Made by a program: the position numbers and the translations under genes. A model generated the notes under the pieces. It made no database searches, was not told where the DNA came from, and worked only from the letters and a program-made list of their open reading frames with translations. Positions 1-8,096 of a stretch of DNA of 64,000 nt are shown piece by piece (positions within the stretch are counted from its first letter, which is position 1; every line of letters begins with the position of its first letter). Source of the DNA: Streptomyces pyxinicus (GTDB taxonomy: Bacteria > Actinomycetota > Actinomycetes > Streptomycetales > Streptomycetaceae); the NCBI RefSeq assembly GCF_024753135.1, contig NZ_JANUGP010000004.1:186001-250000 (forward strand), written 5' to 3'.

Positions 1-1030
1 GGCCCTTGGTGACCTTCGGCCACAGTTCCTCGTACCGGCGATTCAGCTCGTACAGCGCCGACGCCGACGAGCCCTTGTACTGCGCGAGGCTGTAGACCGG
101 CTCCGCGTAGCAGTGACAGTTGTCGTGGTAGGCGTCGCCTTCAGCGAACGCCGCCGTGGCCTGCGACTTGTAGACGGGGCCGCGAGAGATGAGCATGGCG
201 CACCACCCGCAGGGAGTACCGGAGCGCGAAAGCCTGATGTAGCCGATCACCCGGCGGTCCCTGGCCATGTGGTTCCACACGGTGGACCGGCCGCCGTTCA
301 TCACCAGGCGCTCGGCGGTCGCCGCCTGCCGTGCGCCGGCCTGCTGATGGGCTTCCTCGCGTGCCTTGTCGACGTCCACCGCGGGCTTGGAGTCGTCGAT
401 CACCGACGTCTTGCGCTCCAGGTTGGACGGGCCGAGCGCTTCGAGGATGACCCTCGCCTCAGCCTCTGCTTCCCGCTCGATCTGCTCCTCGCTCGGCTCC
501 AGTCCGTCCAGCTCCTCAACCGCGATGCGGTCCTCGTCCAGCTCGGCGTCGGCCTCCGGGGCTGACGTCTGCTCGGACGCGGGCTGTGCCTCCCCGCCGG
601 CTTCCCCGGACTCGCCGGTCGCGGCCTGCGGGGAGGAGTCGGAGGGTTCAGGCCGACCGGCGCCTGACGGCTCCTCCAGGGAGCCGCCAGCGGCTTCACC
701 AGCCAGTTCAGCGAACTCTCGCCGCAAGGTGTCCAGGGTCACGTACGTGGGCTCTGGGTGGTACGGATCGGCCACCGTCGAACCCGTGCGCAGGGCGCGG
801 GCCAGACGGTAGTAGGCGCGAGCCAGATCACGGCTCATACGCCGCCGGGTCATCACCAGTGTGATGGCCCGGCGGAGCCACGCCGTGGACGTGGTGGCCC
901 TCGCGGTGACGGGGACCGCCTTCCACAGCTTCAGCGCCTCGTCCACGGTGCCCGCCCCGATCTGGGTCAGGGCCACCTGGAAGGCGGCGGATACGCGATC
1001 AGCCTCAGCCTGTCGGGCTGCGGACGTCAC
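1..1030 (-). CDS. VG15-type phage minor capsid protein (C-terminus outside window)
   Basis: Partial gene; 343 codons are visible and the frame runs off the window edge. The GTG start overlaps the portal stop codon (GTGA), as expected for a head operon. Residues about 85-155 form an acidic Glu/Ala-rich linker. Near residue 275 there is a PCGWC motif and near 303 HDNCHC, followed by AEPVYS. This Cys/His arrangement is typical of VG15/MuF-like minor capsid proteins encoded directly after the portal in actinophages. The family works in head assembly; some members are fused to proteases, and the missing C-terminus leaves that open here. Confidence 0.8.
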   Translation of the reverse strand, partial: MTSAARQAEADRVSAAFQVALTQIGAGTVDEALKLWKAVPVTARATTSTAWLRRAITLVMTRRRMSRDLARAYYRLARALRTGSTVADPYHPEPTYVTLDTLRREFAELAGEAAGGSLEEPSGAGRPEPSDSSPQAATGESGEAGGEAQPASEQTSAPEADAELDEDRIAVEELDGLEPSEEQIEREAEAEARVILEALGPSNLERKTSVIDDSKPAVDVDKAREEAHQQAGARQAATAERLVMNGGRSTVWNHMARDRRVIGYIRLSRSGTPCGWCAMLISRGPVYKSQATAAFAEGDAYHDNCHCYAEPVYSLAQYKGSSASALYELNRRYEELWPKVTKG

Positions 1031-2520
1031 GCGGCGATCAGCCCCTCACGGGGGCTGGTGTCGACGGCCGGCGCCGGGGCGACGGACGGTGTCGCCCGCG
1101 TCAGCGCGGTGGCGAGCTGGCCGACAGAGTCCTCGTCCTCGGCCAGGTCCACCCAGTCCTCGTACTCGGTCTGGGTGACGCCCGGAACCCGCTTCCAAAG
1201 GCCCTTCTTCGGGATGCCGAGCTGCTCGGCGAGCTTGCCGAGAGCGTCAGCGGCCTGGGCCAAGCTGCGCGACTCCATGTCGCGCCACTGCACTTCGCCG
1301 TGGAAGTCCTCGGCGGCAGATGTGTCACCGTCCAGCTCTGCGGCCAGGCGGAAGACCCTCTCCCAGGACTCACCGAAGATGGACTGGAACTCGGAGACCT
1401 TCCGCTGAAGCGCGGTCTCGGCGGCCAGCAGTGCCTCCGCGGAGAGGTTGGCTATCTGGCCCAGCACGAAGTGGGCCGGGGTCTGGCTGATCGCGGCGAG
1501 GTGCCGGATGGACATGTCGATCGAGTCGATCAGCGAGCTGACCGGCCCGGCCGGCAACGACCCGAACCGTACGTCGGGGTCCTCGGCGAACAAAAAGCGG
1601 CGGGCGTTGTGGTTGATGGGCGCCGGAATCGGGTTGCCGGCCGCGTCGAGCTTCGGCCGGCTGTCGACCGCCTTGTCCGGGTCGGTCGTGATGTTGCCTT
1701 CCGCGTCCAGCATCTCCATCTGCATGGGCGGAGCCATGCCGGTGGCGTACCGGACCTCATGCGAGGTGTACGTCTGCGCGACCAGCAGGTCGAAGACGGT
1801 CTGGTTGATCCGGTCCTGGAGCGCGATCATCGGCTCCACGACGCCGACCGTGCGACCCTCCAGGTCGACGGACGCGGCGAACCGGGTGACCGGACACTCG
1901 CTCGCGCCGTGCCGCTTCAGGCGGGCCACGCGCACGCTGTCCGCATCGCCCTTCGCGGTGAAGGTGACGGCGTACTCGTAACTGCCGTCCCACATACGGG
2001 CCTTGCCCTTGACGTTGCCCTTCGGCATGGCCGTGATGGTCAGCGCGGCGTACGGTGTCTCGTCGTTGGCCGGGTCCTCGTACAGGGCCGCCGTGCGCTT
2101 CGCGCTCAGGCCCTTCGAGATCACGCCCTTCTTCGTCTTCTCCGTCAGCACGAAGGAGTGACCGAAGGCCAGCGCGCCCCGGTACACCGCGGCTTGGCGG
2201 GCGTCGAGGCGCGAGCGCTGCCAGTGCGACCACTCCGTGGTCTTCGAGGCCGGCGCGGCGGGCAGCTCACCCTCGCTGGACGCGCCCGAGCGGAAGCCGT
2301 CCACGTACAGCGCCTGAGCCGGCGTGCCGACGAGGAGCGGCATCCAGTTGGACACCGCGCGCCTGGCCAGCAGCTTGTACTCGTCGTCCGCCTGGGGCGG
2401 CATGTACGGGTCGTCGTGGTTGCCCTGCACGTAGCGGTCGATCCGCTCCAGCCGGCCTTCGTCGCGATCGAGGATGGCGAGGAGTTCCGTCGCCAGCGCC
2501 TTCGGGCTGGTGTCAGCCAT
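1027..2520 (-). CDS. Phage portal protein (SPP1 Gp6-like)
   Basis: 497 residues, the usual size for the SPP1 Gp6-like portal family. Portals form the dodecameric ring at one capsid vertex through which DNA is packaged and ejected. Recognition rests on overall similarity: an acidic N-terminus, a central region with the pattern PMIALQDRINQTVFDLLVA near residue 230, and position between terminase and the VG15 minor capsid gene. The ATG is preceded by AAGGTGGTGAGGC. A motif copy lies 16-31 bases upstream of the start, in the 33-base gap after the terminase gene, so it may have its own promoter. Confidence 0.92.
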   Translation of the reverse strand: MADTSPKALATELLAILDRDEGRLERIDRYVQGNHDDPYMPPQADDEYKLLARRAVSNWMPLLVGTPAQALYVDGFRSGASSEGELPAAPASKTTEWSHWQRSRLDARQAAVYRGALAFGHSFVLTEKTKKGVISKGLSAKRTAALYEDPANDETPYAALTITAMPKGNVKGKARMWDGSYEYAVTFTAKGDADSVRVARLKRHGASECPVTRFAASVDLEGRTVGVVEPMIALQDRINQTVFDLLVAQTYTSHEVRYATGMAPPMQMEMLDAEGNITTDPDKAVDSRPKLDAAGNPIPAPINHNARRFLFAEDPDVRFGSLPAGPVSSLIDSIDMSIRHLAAISQTPAHFVLGQIANLSAEALLAAETALQRKVSEFQSIFGESWERVFRLAAELDGDTSAAEDFHGEVQWRDMESRSLAQAADALGKLAEQLGIPKKGLWKRVPGVTQTEYEDWVDLAEDEDSVGQLATALTRATPSVAPAPAVDTSPREGLIAA

Positions 2521-2535
2521 GCCTCACCACCTTTC

Positions 2536-2551
2536 TGTCTCACTAACACAG
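2536..2551 (-). promoter_or_regulatory. GTGTG-W-TAG motif upstream of the portal gene
   Basis: On the minus strand the bases read CTGTGTTAGTGAGACA. It is one of two copies in the leftward late region; the others all face right. It may let portal and capsid genes be transcribed apart from terminase. Confidence 0.4.
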
Positions 2552-2553
2552 TG

Positions 2554-4215
2554 CTACATGAAGTAGCCACGCCCCGTGCGGGGGCGGACCTTCTTGCCGC
2601 GGGCGCGCAGATCGACCAGGGCCTCGTGCGCGAGCATCAGCGCGGCGTAGGCGTCGACCTTCTTCGGCGACTCGCGGCTCTCCTTGCCGAAGGAGATGCC
2701 GTAGTTGTTCGATCTCCGCCTGGCGTTGAGGGCGTGCCGGCGCAAGGTCAGGTCCCCGTCGTAACGGAGCTTGCGGTCGAACACTGAGCGCATCAGCCGC
2801 TCGTGCGCCATCGTCGAGAGCTTCAGCGACGAACGCATGTCCCAGCCGATCCTGTCCTTGCCGACCGGCGACTTCACGGCCAGGCGGTCGCCGTACGTCT
2901 CGTCCCACTCGGAGATGTAGGACTCCCAGAGGGCGACGTCGGCATAGAACGCCTTCACGTCGTACAGGCGGAAGGCGTCGTGCACGGCCGAGTCGACCTC
3001 GGCCCGAGGTACCAGCCAGCCGTCACCACGCGGGCCGTCCGGCCGTTCCCACAGCCCCAGCACGAACGCGCACATGTCGCGCACGCGGATGCAGAGCAAA
3101 GCTGTGCTGTCGTCGGTCTTGCCGCCGTCGAAGCCCAACACGATCTCGTCGCCCGGCTGGAGCGTGGCCCCCTCGTGCAGGATGTCTGTCCACTGCTCGG
3201 GTCCGTACAGGGCGTCTTCCTCGGCGACGACCTGGTTGAGGTACATGCGCCGTGAGCGAGAGGCCGAGATCGTCAGGTTCATGACGGACTTGATGATCGT
3301 CTCGATCTTCAACCAGACCGCGTCACCGCGGATTTTGGGAAGGACGATGCGCAGCGCCTCGGGCGTCAGCGGAGTCTTCGGGTGGGCCTCGATCGAGTCG
3401 TACAGCACGCCGACGTCGGCCGCGCGGCCTTCGAGCACCTTGTTGTGCGCCTCGCGCGTCCGCTCGGCCACGCTGTCCTCACCCGGCAGGTAGGCGTTCG
3501 TGATCGCCAGGTACCGGGAGTCCATCTTGGTGGAGTTGCCGTCGATGGTCTCGAACATCTTGTGGCCGCCGTTGCCGGCAACCCAGTGGTGTGTCTCGTT
3601 GAGCAGGGTAAACGTCGTCCGCTTACCCTCGATCGCCCGGTACGAGCTGGTGACCGCCTGGAGCTTCTTCCGGCCGCGGTCGGCGCGGATCAGCTCGGCG
3701 CCGGCCTTGATGCCGTAGGTCTGTATGAGCTTCGGCCCCATCAGGATGGGCAGGTAGCCCATCGTGTTGGTGGTCTGCTCCTGGTTCACGGCCGTGATCT
3801 GCACCCATGCCTGCGGGTGAGACTTCGCGACCGGGCTACCGTCCTCGTCCCAGTGGGAGAAGCGCGACGGCCCGACGAACTCGACGAGCGAGATCACCGC
3901 GAGGAGCGGGTCCTTGCCCCAGCCCTTCAGGCGCTGGAGGACTCCGGTCCGGTAGATGAACTCGCCGGCCTTGTCGATGGCGTACCACCACAGCAGGAAG
4001 CGGAGCTGCTCCGGAGTGAACTTCCAGGGCACCCGCTTCTCGTCGGTGGAGCCTTCACCGTCCAGGTACTCGGCGCACCAGCCGGCGATCTGCCACCCCA
4101 GCGTGAACTCAGGGAGCTTCCATCTGCCGAAGGCGTCCTTCTGCCAGGTGGGCCCCAGGTAGTCAGGCTCCAGGGCTTCGATCTCTTCGGAGGTGAGCGG
4201 CACGGCGGCAGCCAA
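2554..4215 (-). CDS. Terminase large subunit
   Basis: 553 residues. This is the packaging motor ATPase and nuclease that cuts and pumps phage DNA into the procapsid. A degenerate Walker A, GWGKDPLL, is at residues 98-105; the GWGKDP form is common in actinophage terminases. A Walker B-like segment, TLLNETHH, follows near 203-210 with Glu207 as candidate catalytic residue. The RNase H-like nuclease starts near residue 358 (IVLGFDGGKTDDSTAL, Asp363), with further acidic residues downstream. It follows the small subunit gene by 13 bases and precedes the portal gene, the standard packaging order. Confidence 0.95.
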   Translation of the reverse strand: MAAAVPLTSEEIEALEPDYLGPTWQKDAFGRWKLPEFTLGWQIAGWCAEYLDGEGSTDEKRVPWKFTPEQLRFLLWWYAIDKAGEFIYRTGVLQRLKGWGKDPLLAVISLVEFVGPSRFSHWDEDGSPVAKSHPQAWVQITAVNQEQTTNTMGYLPILMGPKLIQTYGIKAGAELIRADRGRKKLQAVTSSYRAIEGKRTTFTLLNETHHWVAGNGGHKMFETIDGNSTKMDSRYLAITNAYLPGEDSVAERTREAHNKVLEGRAADVGVLYDSIEAHPKTPLTPEALRIVLPKIRGDAVWLKIETIIKSVMNLTISASRSRRMYLNQVVAEEDALYGPEQWTDILHEGATLQPGDEIVLGFDGGKTDDSTALLCIRVRDMCAFVLGLWERPDGPRGDGWLVPRAEVDSAVHDAFRLYDVKAFYADVALWESYISEWDETYGDRLAVKSPVGKDRIGWDMRSSLKLSTMAHERLMRSVFDRKLRYDGDLTLRRHALNARRRSNNYGISFGKESRESPKKVDAYAALMLAHEALVDLRARGKKVRPRTGRGYFM

Positions 4216-4228
4216 GCGTCACCCCCGA

Positions 4229-4660
4229 TCAGTCAACTCCCAGCACCTTCTTGTAGTCAGCGATGGCGACTACCGCGGCAGAGTCCTGCTCGGGTACGGG
4301 CTCGGTCAGTTCGATGCGCACGCGGCGCCGGTCGCCCTCGGCGACAAGCAGCCGCTCGAAGGCCGAGTAGATGGTCTGGAGCATCTGCCCGCTGCGCTTG
4401 CCCGACTTCTTGTAGAACGACAAGTCCTCGCACAGCGAGTAGGCGAAGGCCCAGTCGGAGTTCTGGTAGAAGTCCGACTGGCCCGAGGTCTTCAGCGAGT
4501 CCCACAGCCGGCGGGCGATGGGGTGCCAGTCACGATCCGCGTTCGGGATCTTGACCGGCCGCATCTCGCCTTGTGTCGCCGACTGCTGGTCGCCACCCTT
4601 GCGCGACCGGGGGCGTGCGAGGTCATCTTCACGGTTCGGGACGGGGCCACGTGCGCCCAC
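4229..4660 (-). CDS. Terminase small subunit
   Basis: 143 residues, beginning MGARGPVPNRE, a start shared by many actinophage small terminases. The family binds phage packaging sites and loads the large subunit. The protein is basic at the N-terminus and helical after residue 45. Its stop lies 13 bases before the large subunit start. Assignment is from the N-terminal signature and position, without a clear DNA-binding motif by eye. Confidence 0.85.
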   Translation of the reverse strand: MGARGPVPNREDDLARPRSRKGGDQQSATQGEMRPVKIPNADRDWHPIARRLWDSLKTSGQSDFYQNSDWAFAYSLCEDLSFYKKSGKRSGQMLQTIYSAFERLLVAEGDRRRVRIELTEPVPEQDSAAVVAIADYKKVLGVD

Positions 4661-4764
4661 CGGTCACCTCCCTTTCGTCTATGCCCACGCCCCCGAGGGG
4701 CGCTGAGCGCTGGTGCACCAGCCGCTCACGGCCACTTGCGTCAGAGGTGGGTCCGGGGCTTACG

Positions 4765-4834
4765 CACGCCCGGCAGGACTCGAACCTGCTGCGTCCGGCT
4801 TTGGAGGCCGGCGCGCGCCCACGCGCTCGAACGC
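4765..4834 (-). tRNA. tRNA-Trp (CCA)-like sequence in the late region
   Basis: The minus strand shows a 5-bp anticodon stem (CCGGC/GCCGG) with loop CTCCAAA, giving anticodon CCA (Trp), and a perfect T arm GCAGG-TTCGAGT-CCTGC. An acceptor stem GCGTTCG/CGGGCGT forms only with several G-U pairs, and the D arm is very short (CGCG, 4-base loop). The 3' CCA is not encoded. It is either an unusual phage tRNA or a decayed one. It sits between the HNH and small terminase genes. Confidence 0.5.
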
Positions 4835-4863
4835 TCCCCTCGCCCGCCGTAGCGGGAAGTCGA

Positions 4864-4889
4864 GCCCCCTGGGGTAGCGACCAGGGGGC
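4864..4889. terminator. Hairpin in the HNH-terminase gap
   Basis: GCCCCCTGG and CCAGGGGGC pair perfectly (9 bp) around an 8-base loop. No U tract follows on either strand. The rest of the 310-base gap (4661-4970) holds only this hairpin and the tRNA-like sequence. Confidence 0.55.
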
Positions 4890-4970
4890 GAGGCATCGCC
4901 CAGGGGAGAGGAAGCCCTGGGGTGCCGGCCGGCGCTCGACGAGCAGGGGAGGGACTCGGAGCCGCCGGGG

Positions 4971-5291
4971 TCACAGGAGACCCGGATGGGCCTCGCCGCG
5001 TCGGAACCGTTTGTCGATCTGCCGGCGCTTCACGGCGCTGGCTGCGGCTCCCTCTTGCGATGACTTGCGCTGGTGGTGCCATCCGCAGAGCGATCTCAGG
5101 TTGGGGTCTCGGTGATCATCGCCAGCGATGATGTGGTCCACGTCGGTGGCCGGCTCCGCGCACCGCACGCCGTAGCTGTCGCGCGCTGTGCACTGGTGAC
5201 CGTCCCGCCGAAGGATTCGCTTGCGCGTGCGCTCCCAGTCCTTGGGGAGCCTGCTCTTGCGATCGGAGTTCTGCCAGGGCGACCGTGTCAC
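4971..5291 (-). CDS. HNH endonuclease
   Basis: 106 residues with the HNH core: a Cys pair near the N-terminal third (QCTARD...RCAEPAT), then VDHI followed by DPNLRSLCGWHHQRK. HNH proteins beside terminase are widespread in phages with cohesive ends and assist terminase cutting during packaging. The start is the GTG at 5291. It is first in the leftward late operon and lies downstream of a promoter-like motif at 5558-5572. Confidence 0.9.
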   Translation of the reverse strand: MTRSPWQNSDRKSRLPKDWERTRKRILRRDGHQCTARDSYGVRCAEPATDVDHIIAGDDHRDPNLRSLCGWHHQRKSSQEGAAASAVKRRQIDKRFRRGEAHPGLL

Positions 5292-5557
5292 CCCCTGGCC
5301 GTGGAAGTTGACCCCCTCGACGACGTCCTACCTGCGAGGCAGGTAGCTGCCCGAAGCTGTCGACCCGAGGGGAAGTAGAAGTACGTGGCTACGTTCAGAG
5401 GGGCGCTCCGCGCCCCCGCTGGCCAAGCCTCAACTACGTCAGTAGGAGGCATCGGTGAGGCCCGATAGGGCCTCCAGCCTGGCAGTTCGTCTAGCCGTTT
5501 ACATATATAAGGATGCAGTTGATCTTGTTCCGTTTGCGGGTCGGCCGCGGTGGCGCC

Positions 5558-5572
5558 CGTCACACTTACACA
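5558..5572 (-). promoter_or_regulatory. GTGTG-W-TAG-like motif facing the late genes
   Basis: On the minus strand it reads TGTGTAAGTGTGACG. It is the only good candidate start site for the leftward HNH-terminase transcript; the leader to the HNH gene would be about 270 bases. Confidence 0.4.
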
Positions 5573-5641
5573 GGCTGAGCTTGACCAGCGCCGGCCGCCT
5601 CGCGGCGGCGCACAGCACCGGCCCCGGCGGCGAAGGGAAAG

Positions 5642-5659
5642 GGTGCCCTACCGGGCACC
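5642..5659. terminator. Short perfect hairpin between divergent transcription units
   Basis: GGTGCCC-TACC-GGGCACC. It stands in the non-coding stretch between the late and early directions; no U tract. Confidence 0.4.
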
Positions 5660-5684
5660 ACGGATTCAGCCAACCGACGAGCTG

Positions 5685-5701
5685 GGGCGGCGAAGCCGCC
5701 C
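5685..5701. terminator. Second hairpin in the same gap
   Basis: GGGCGGC-GAA-GCCGCCC, a 7-bp stem with a tight GAA loop, 26 bases after the preceding hairpin and 33 bases before a rightward gene. Confidence 0.4.
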
Positions 5702-5733
5702 ACGCAGGGTCAGCGCCTGGCTACCCTGACCGT

Positions 5734-6060
5734 ATGGACGGGTTAACGGTTGAGCTGGCCAAGGTGCAGAGGCTCGGCATCCTGATGGGCGACTCGGACG
5801 GCGGCCACCTCGCTCGCGAGTTCCTCGTACGGCGAGCCGCCGCGGTGGACCGCGTCGCGGACATGGCCGAGGGTCATCCGAGCCAAGTCGCGGCCACGCT
5901 GACGGATGCGATCGACTTCGCCCGAGAGCTGATCTCCCATGACTTCATCAACGGCACCACGCGCGGGCCGTTGCCAGTGGATGCCCCATGCTGGACCGAC
6001 AACGAGCGGGGTTACGCCAGGCAGGAGCACCGTGCCTGGATCATCGAGCATGAAGTATGA
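5734..6060 (+). CDS. Hypothetical phage protein, probably leaderless
   Basis: 108 residues, no family recognised. The sequence is mainly helical and acidic, with RAAAVDRVADMAEG and a C-terminal QEHRAWIIEHEV. The ATG was chosen because the reading frame upstream is low-quality and a -10-like TACCCT ends 6 bases before it, the spacing expected of leaderless Streptomyces transcripts. No ribosome binding site is visible. It overlaps the next candidate gene. Confidence 0.6.
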   Translation: MDGLTVELAKVQRLGILMGDSDGGHLAREFLVRRAAAVDRVADMAEGHPSQVAATLTDAIDFARELISHDFINGTTRGPLPVDAPCWTDNERGYARQEHRAWIIEHEV

Positions 6061-6454
6061 GGTAGGCGTGCACGAGCGGAGACCGGCGGCCGCCCCTGCG
6101 GTCAGGGGTGCGTTCCGCGCGGATGCGAGCGGCTTCGTGTCCAGGAGTCCCGGCGGGGCCATCTTGGCTCCTCCGTACGTCATCGCCTCCTGCGCCCTTC
6201 GCCGCGTCCGGCCCGACTCGCTGACACTTCCTGACGGCTACGACCAGGCAGTGCTCGACCAGATCCTCACGACCGCGGGGGCCGTGGAGCAGGACGTCCG
6301 GATCACCGGCCGGCAGGCTGCGGAACTCGCGGAGATCGGCGCCCAGCTCCTGGAGCTGGACGACCAGGGAGAGGTGCGGCCACCCCTGGGGTACTTCGAG
6401 GGTCAGTCGGTCGCTCACCTCGTCCGTACCGTCGCCGGCCGGGCGAAGATGTAG
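6050..6454 (+). CDS. Hypothetical phage protein
   Basis: 134 residues if translation starts at the ATG overlapping the end of the preceding gene. The last 75 residues (from LTLPDGYDQ) have ordinary coding character with an acidic helix and a Gly-Tyr-Phe turn; the first 50 are Arg/Ala-rich and may not be translated. Unrecognised family. A later start cannot be excluded. Confidence 0.4.
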   Translation: MKYEVGVHERRPAAAPAVRGAFRADASGFVSRSPGGAILAPPYVIASCALRRVRPDSLTLPDGYDQAVLDQILTTAGAVEQDVRITGRQAAELAEIGAQLLELDDQGEVRPPLGYFEGQSVAHLVRTVAGRAKM

Positions 6455-6640
6455 CCACTCTCAGCAGCACTTCGAGCCCCGTCTGCCCGTGTGGGAGCCG
6501 GGGCCGGCATCTCCTGATCGACCTTGAAACCGTGGCGGAATCCCGGCTGCTATCACGCATCGATCCGCAAAATCCCTCCGCCGGGGTCACCCCCCACCCC
6601 CCGCGCCGCCCTGGCCTCGCCGTCGCCTGCCCGCTCGCGC

Positions 6641-6727
6641 GCAGGTACCCGCGCCAAGCGCACGCGCAGGGACACGCGCACGCAGGTACCCGCGCCACAC
6701 GCGCAACGCGCGCAGGTACCCGCGCCA
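6641..6727. repeat. Three copies of a 16-base GGTACC-containing repeat
   Basis: GCAGGTACCCGCGCCA occurs at 6641-6656, 6682-6697 and 6712-6727, separated by CGCGCA-rich spacers. The gap 6455-7106 holds no convincing gene; besides these repeats it has two inverted repeats and a promoter-like motif. Confidence 0.75.
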
Positions 6728-6937
6728 CGCGCGCGACGCACGGGCAGGCAGACCAGGGACGGGCCGCTACGGGCCGAACGGCAGGCCACTGGACCAACTC
6801 CCCAGGACCGGCGGGAACGGGCCGGACAACGGCGTCTGACCAGCGGAGACGGCCGATGTGGGATAGGCAGACATCGAGCGGCCAGCACGAACAGACAGAA
6901 CCGGACAGACCAGGCAGCCGAACAGGCTACCCGACAA

Positions 6938-6955
6938 GTGTGATGCGCGTCACAC
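6938..6955. promoter_or_regulatory. Near-palindrome GTGTGATGCGCGTCACAC
   Basis: 16 of 18 positions are symmetric. It stands about 85 bases upstream of the first rightward early promoter motif and resembles a repressor or regulator site; the half site GTGTGA is shared with the promoter motif. Confidence 0.4.
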
Positions 6956-7005
6956 ACGTCCCTATCGTCGCAGGTCACGGCATGTTTCAGGCCCTGGAAA
7001 CGGAC

Positions 7006-7025
7006 CCGGATCGCGTCCGATCCGG
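7006..7025. promoter_or_regulatory. Perfect inverted repeat touching the first early promoter
   Basis: CCGGATCG-CGTC-CGATCCGG. Its right arm ends on the first base of the promoter-like motif at 7025, a placement suited to an operator for the phage repressor, whose gene is not in the window. Confidence 0.5.
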
Positions 7026-7040
7026 TGTGTTAGGTAGACA
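7025..7040 (+). promoter_or_regulatory. GTGTG-W-TAG motif, start of the rightward early region
   Basis: GTGTGTTAGGTAGACA. First of the rightward copies; the next coding sequence is a 14-codon leader at 7107. Confidence 0.5.
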
Positions 7041-7106
7041 TCACTCAGCCGATCTGCCTAAAGTCTCCCCATCACACCGACCGCAACGACCGAACGGAGG
7101 CAGGAC

Positions 7107-7151
7107 ATGAACGCGAATCGCAACCCCGACTCGTACGGGCCCGGTCCGTAA
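7107..7151 (+). CDS. Possible 14-residue leader peptide
   Basis: An ATG with a fair ribosome binding site (CGGAGGCAGGAC) opens a 14-codon frame that ends in TAA, about 65 bases downstream of an early promoter motif. It ends with Tyr-Gly-Pro-Gly-Pro; Pro-Gly-Pro stretches slow ribosomes. About 690 bases of structured non-coding DNA follow. It may be a leader that senses translation, or chance. Confidence 0.3.
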   Translation: MNANRNPDSYGPGP

Positions 7152-7842
7152 CCGCAGAACGTGCTGGAGCCCGGTCGGCCGGGCGGGCGCTGAAGCCCAA
7201 GGGGAGGGGCCACCCTCTGCGGTCCCTTGGGGAGAGGTGTCCGTCTAGTTCGCACCGTAGGCCAGGAGACGGAGCCCGTGGGTGCCTGTACGCGTCATGG
7301 CGTTGGGAAACGGGGGCCGGTGAAAGTGAAGCGGTGTGCCCGCCGAGCTAAGCCCAAGCCTTCAACCTGCGGGGGAGGCCGTTTCCCGCTCCCCAGGGAG
7401 TGCCCTACCGCCCGCGAACGATGGGAGGTAGCAAGGGGCCGACGGTCGGCCCCGTAGGCGGTAGGGCACCCCAGGGGGCGGGAACGGGGTCCGGTCCTCC
7501 CCGCTCCACGGAACGGACCACGCACCACCCAAAGCACGACCGCAGTACCCGCGCCCGGTAGGCGCGCGCCGATTCTTCGACCTCTGCCCGACGCCGATGC
7601 ACGCGTTGTCACTCCCCCTGAAAGGGGAGGTACCGCAGCACTCGCGCCCTGGGGATACGTACACGCCACGGCTGTTGTCGCCCTACCGCCCGCAACCGGT
7701 CGGGGCGGTGAGAACGGGACGCTTGAGCGTCGCCGCCACCGCCCCTGATCCGGCACGCCTTCAGGTCGGCCGGCTTGTCCGGCCTGCCCGATGGGGTGCC
7801 AGTCCCCGGCCCCCGTTCCTACTCACCTCATGGAGGACACCC
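7152..7842 (+). other. Long structured non-coding stretch in the early region
   Basis: No frame here has coding character. Hairpins are dense: CCCAAGGG/CCCTTGGG at 7196-7231; a perfect 13-bp stem GTGCCCTACCGCC/GGCGGTAGGGCAC at 7400-7412 and 7457-7469 enclosing GGGGCCGAC-G-GTCGGCCCC at 7435-7453; and GGTCCG/CGGACC near 7490-7518. The string CCCTACCGCCCGC recurs near 7402 and 7681. It could be a structured RNA leader, tandem terminators, or a phage replication or packaging region. Confidence 0.55.
7400..7469. terminator. Nested 13-bp plus 9-bp perfect hairpin
   Basis: The outer arms are 7400-7412 and 7457-7469 and the inner hairpin is 7435-7453. It has no U tract, so it could terminate, protect RNA ends, or act as DNA structure. 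Confidence 0.5.
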
Positions 7843-8076
7843 ATGTCCGTTTCCCTGGACAAGCACACCGACTGCCCGGCGTGCTGCCACTGCCCGAGCG
7901 ACCCGTCCGACCCGCGCACCTGGATGCCGTGCGTCCACGACTCCAACCCGCTGTGCGAGCGGCATGACCGGGAGTTCGCCCGCGAGCAGGGCCAGGCGTA
8001 CTTGGACGACCTGCGCGCGGAGTTCAAGGCGGAGGTCTACGCCGCCGCCACGATGGACGCCCACCTCTACGCCTGA
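7843..8076 (+). CDS. Small Cys-rich phage early protein
   Basis: 77 residues. The N-terminal half carries CPACCHC, then CVHD and CERHDREF, a Cys/His set that could bind zinc. The second half is an acidic helix ending in MDAHLYA. Ribosome binding site TGGAGGACACCC precedes the ATG. Unrecognised family; first substantial gene of the early block, likely expressed early in infection. Confidence 0.75.
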   Translation: MSVSLDKHTDCPACCHCPSDPSDPRTWMPCVHDSNPLCERHDREFAREQGQAYLDDLRAEFKAEVYAAATMDAHLYA

Positions 8077-8096
8077 TCACACCCCTAGGAAGACCC

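Noticed and set aside
4765..4834. Confident functional tRNA-Trp
   Set aside because: The acceptor stem needs several G-U pairs and the D arm is truncated, so it is reported only as tRNA-like.
5288..5563. 91-residue leftward frame coupled to the HNH gene
   Set aside because: It begins with GTG in the promoter-like motif and overlaps HNH by GTGA, but has mixed codon third positions, no ribosome binding site and an unnatural Arg/Ser/Thr-rich end.
6524..7110. Rightward frames of 139 and 192 residues over the GGTACC repeats
   Set aside because: Arg/Thr/Gln low complexity caused by high-GC repeats; no ribosome binding site and the same stretch is open in several frames.
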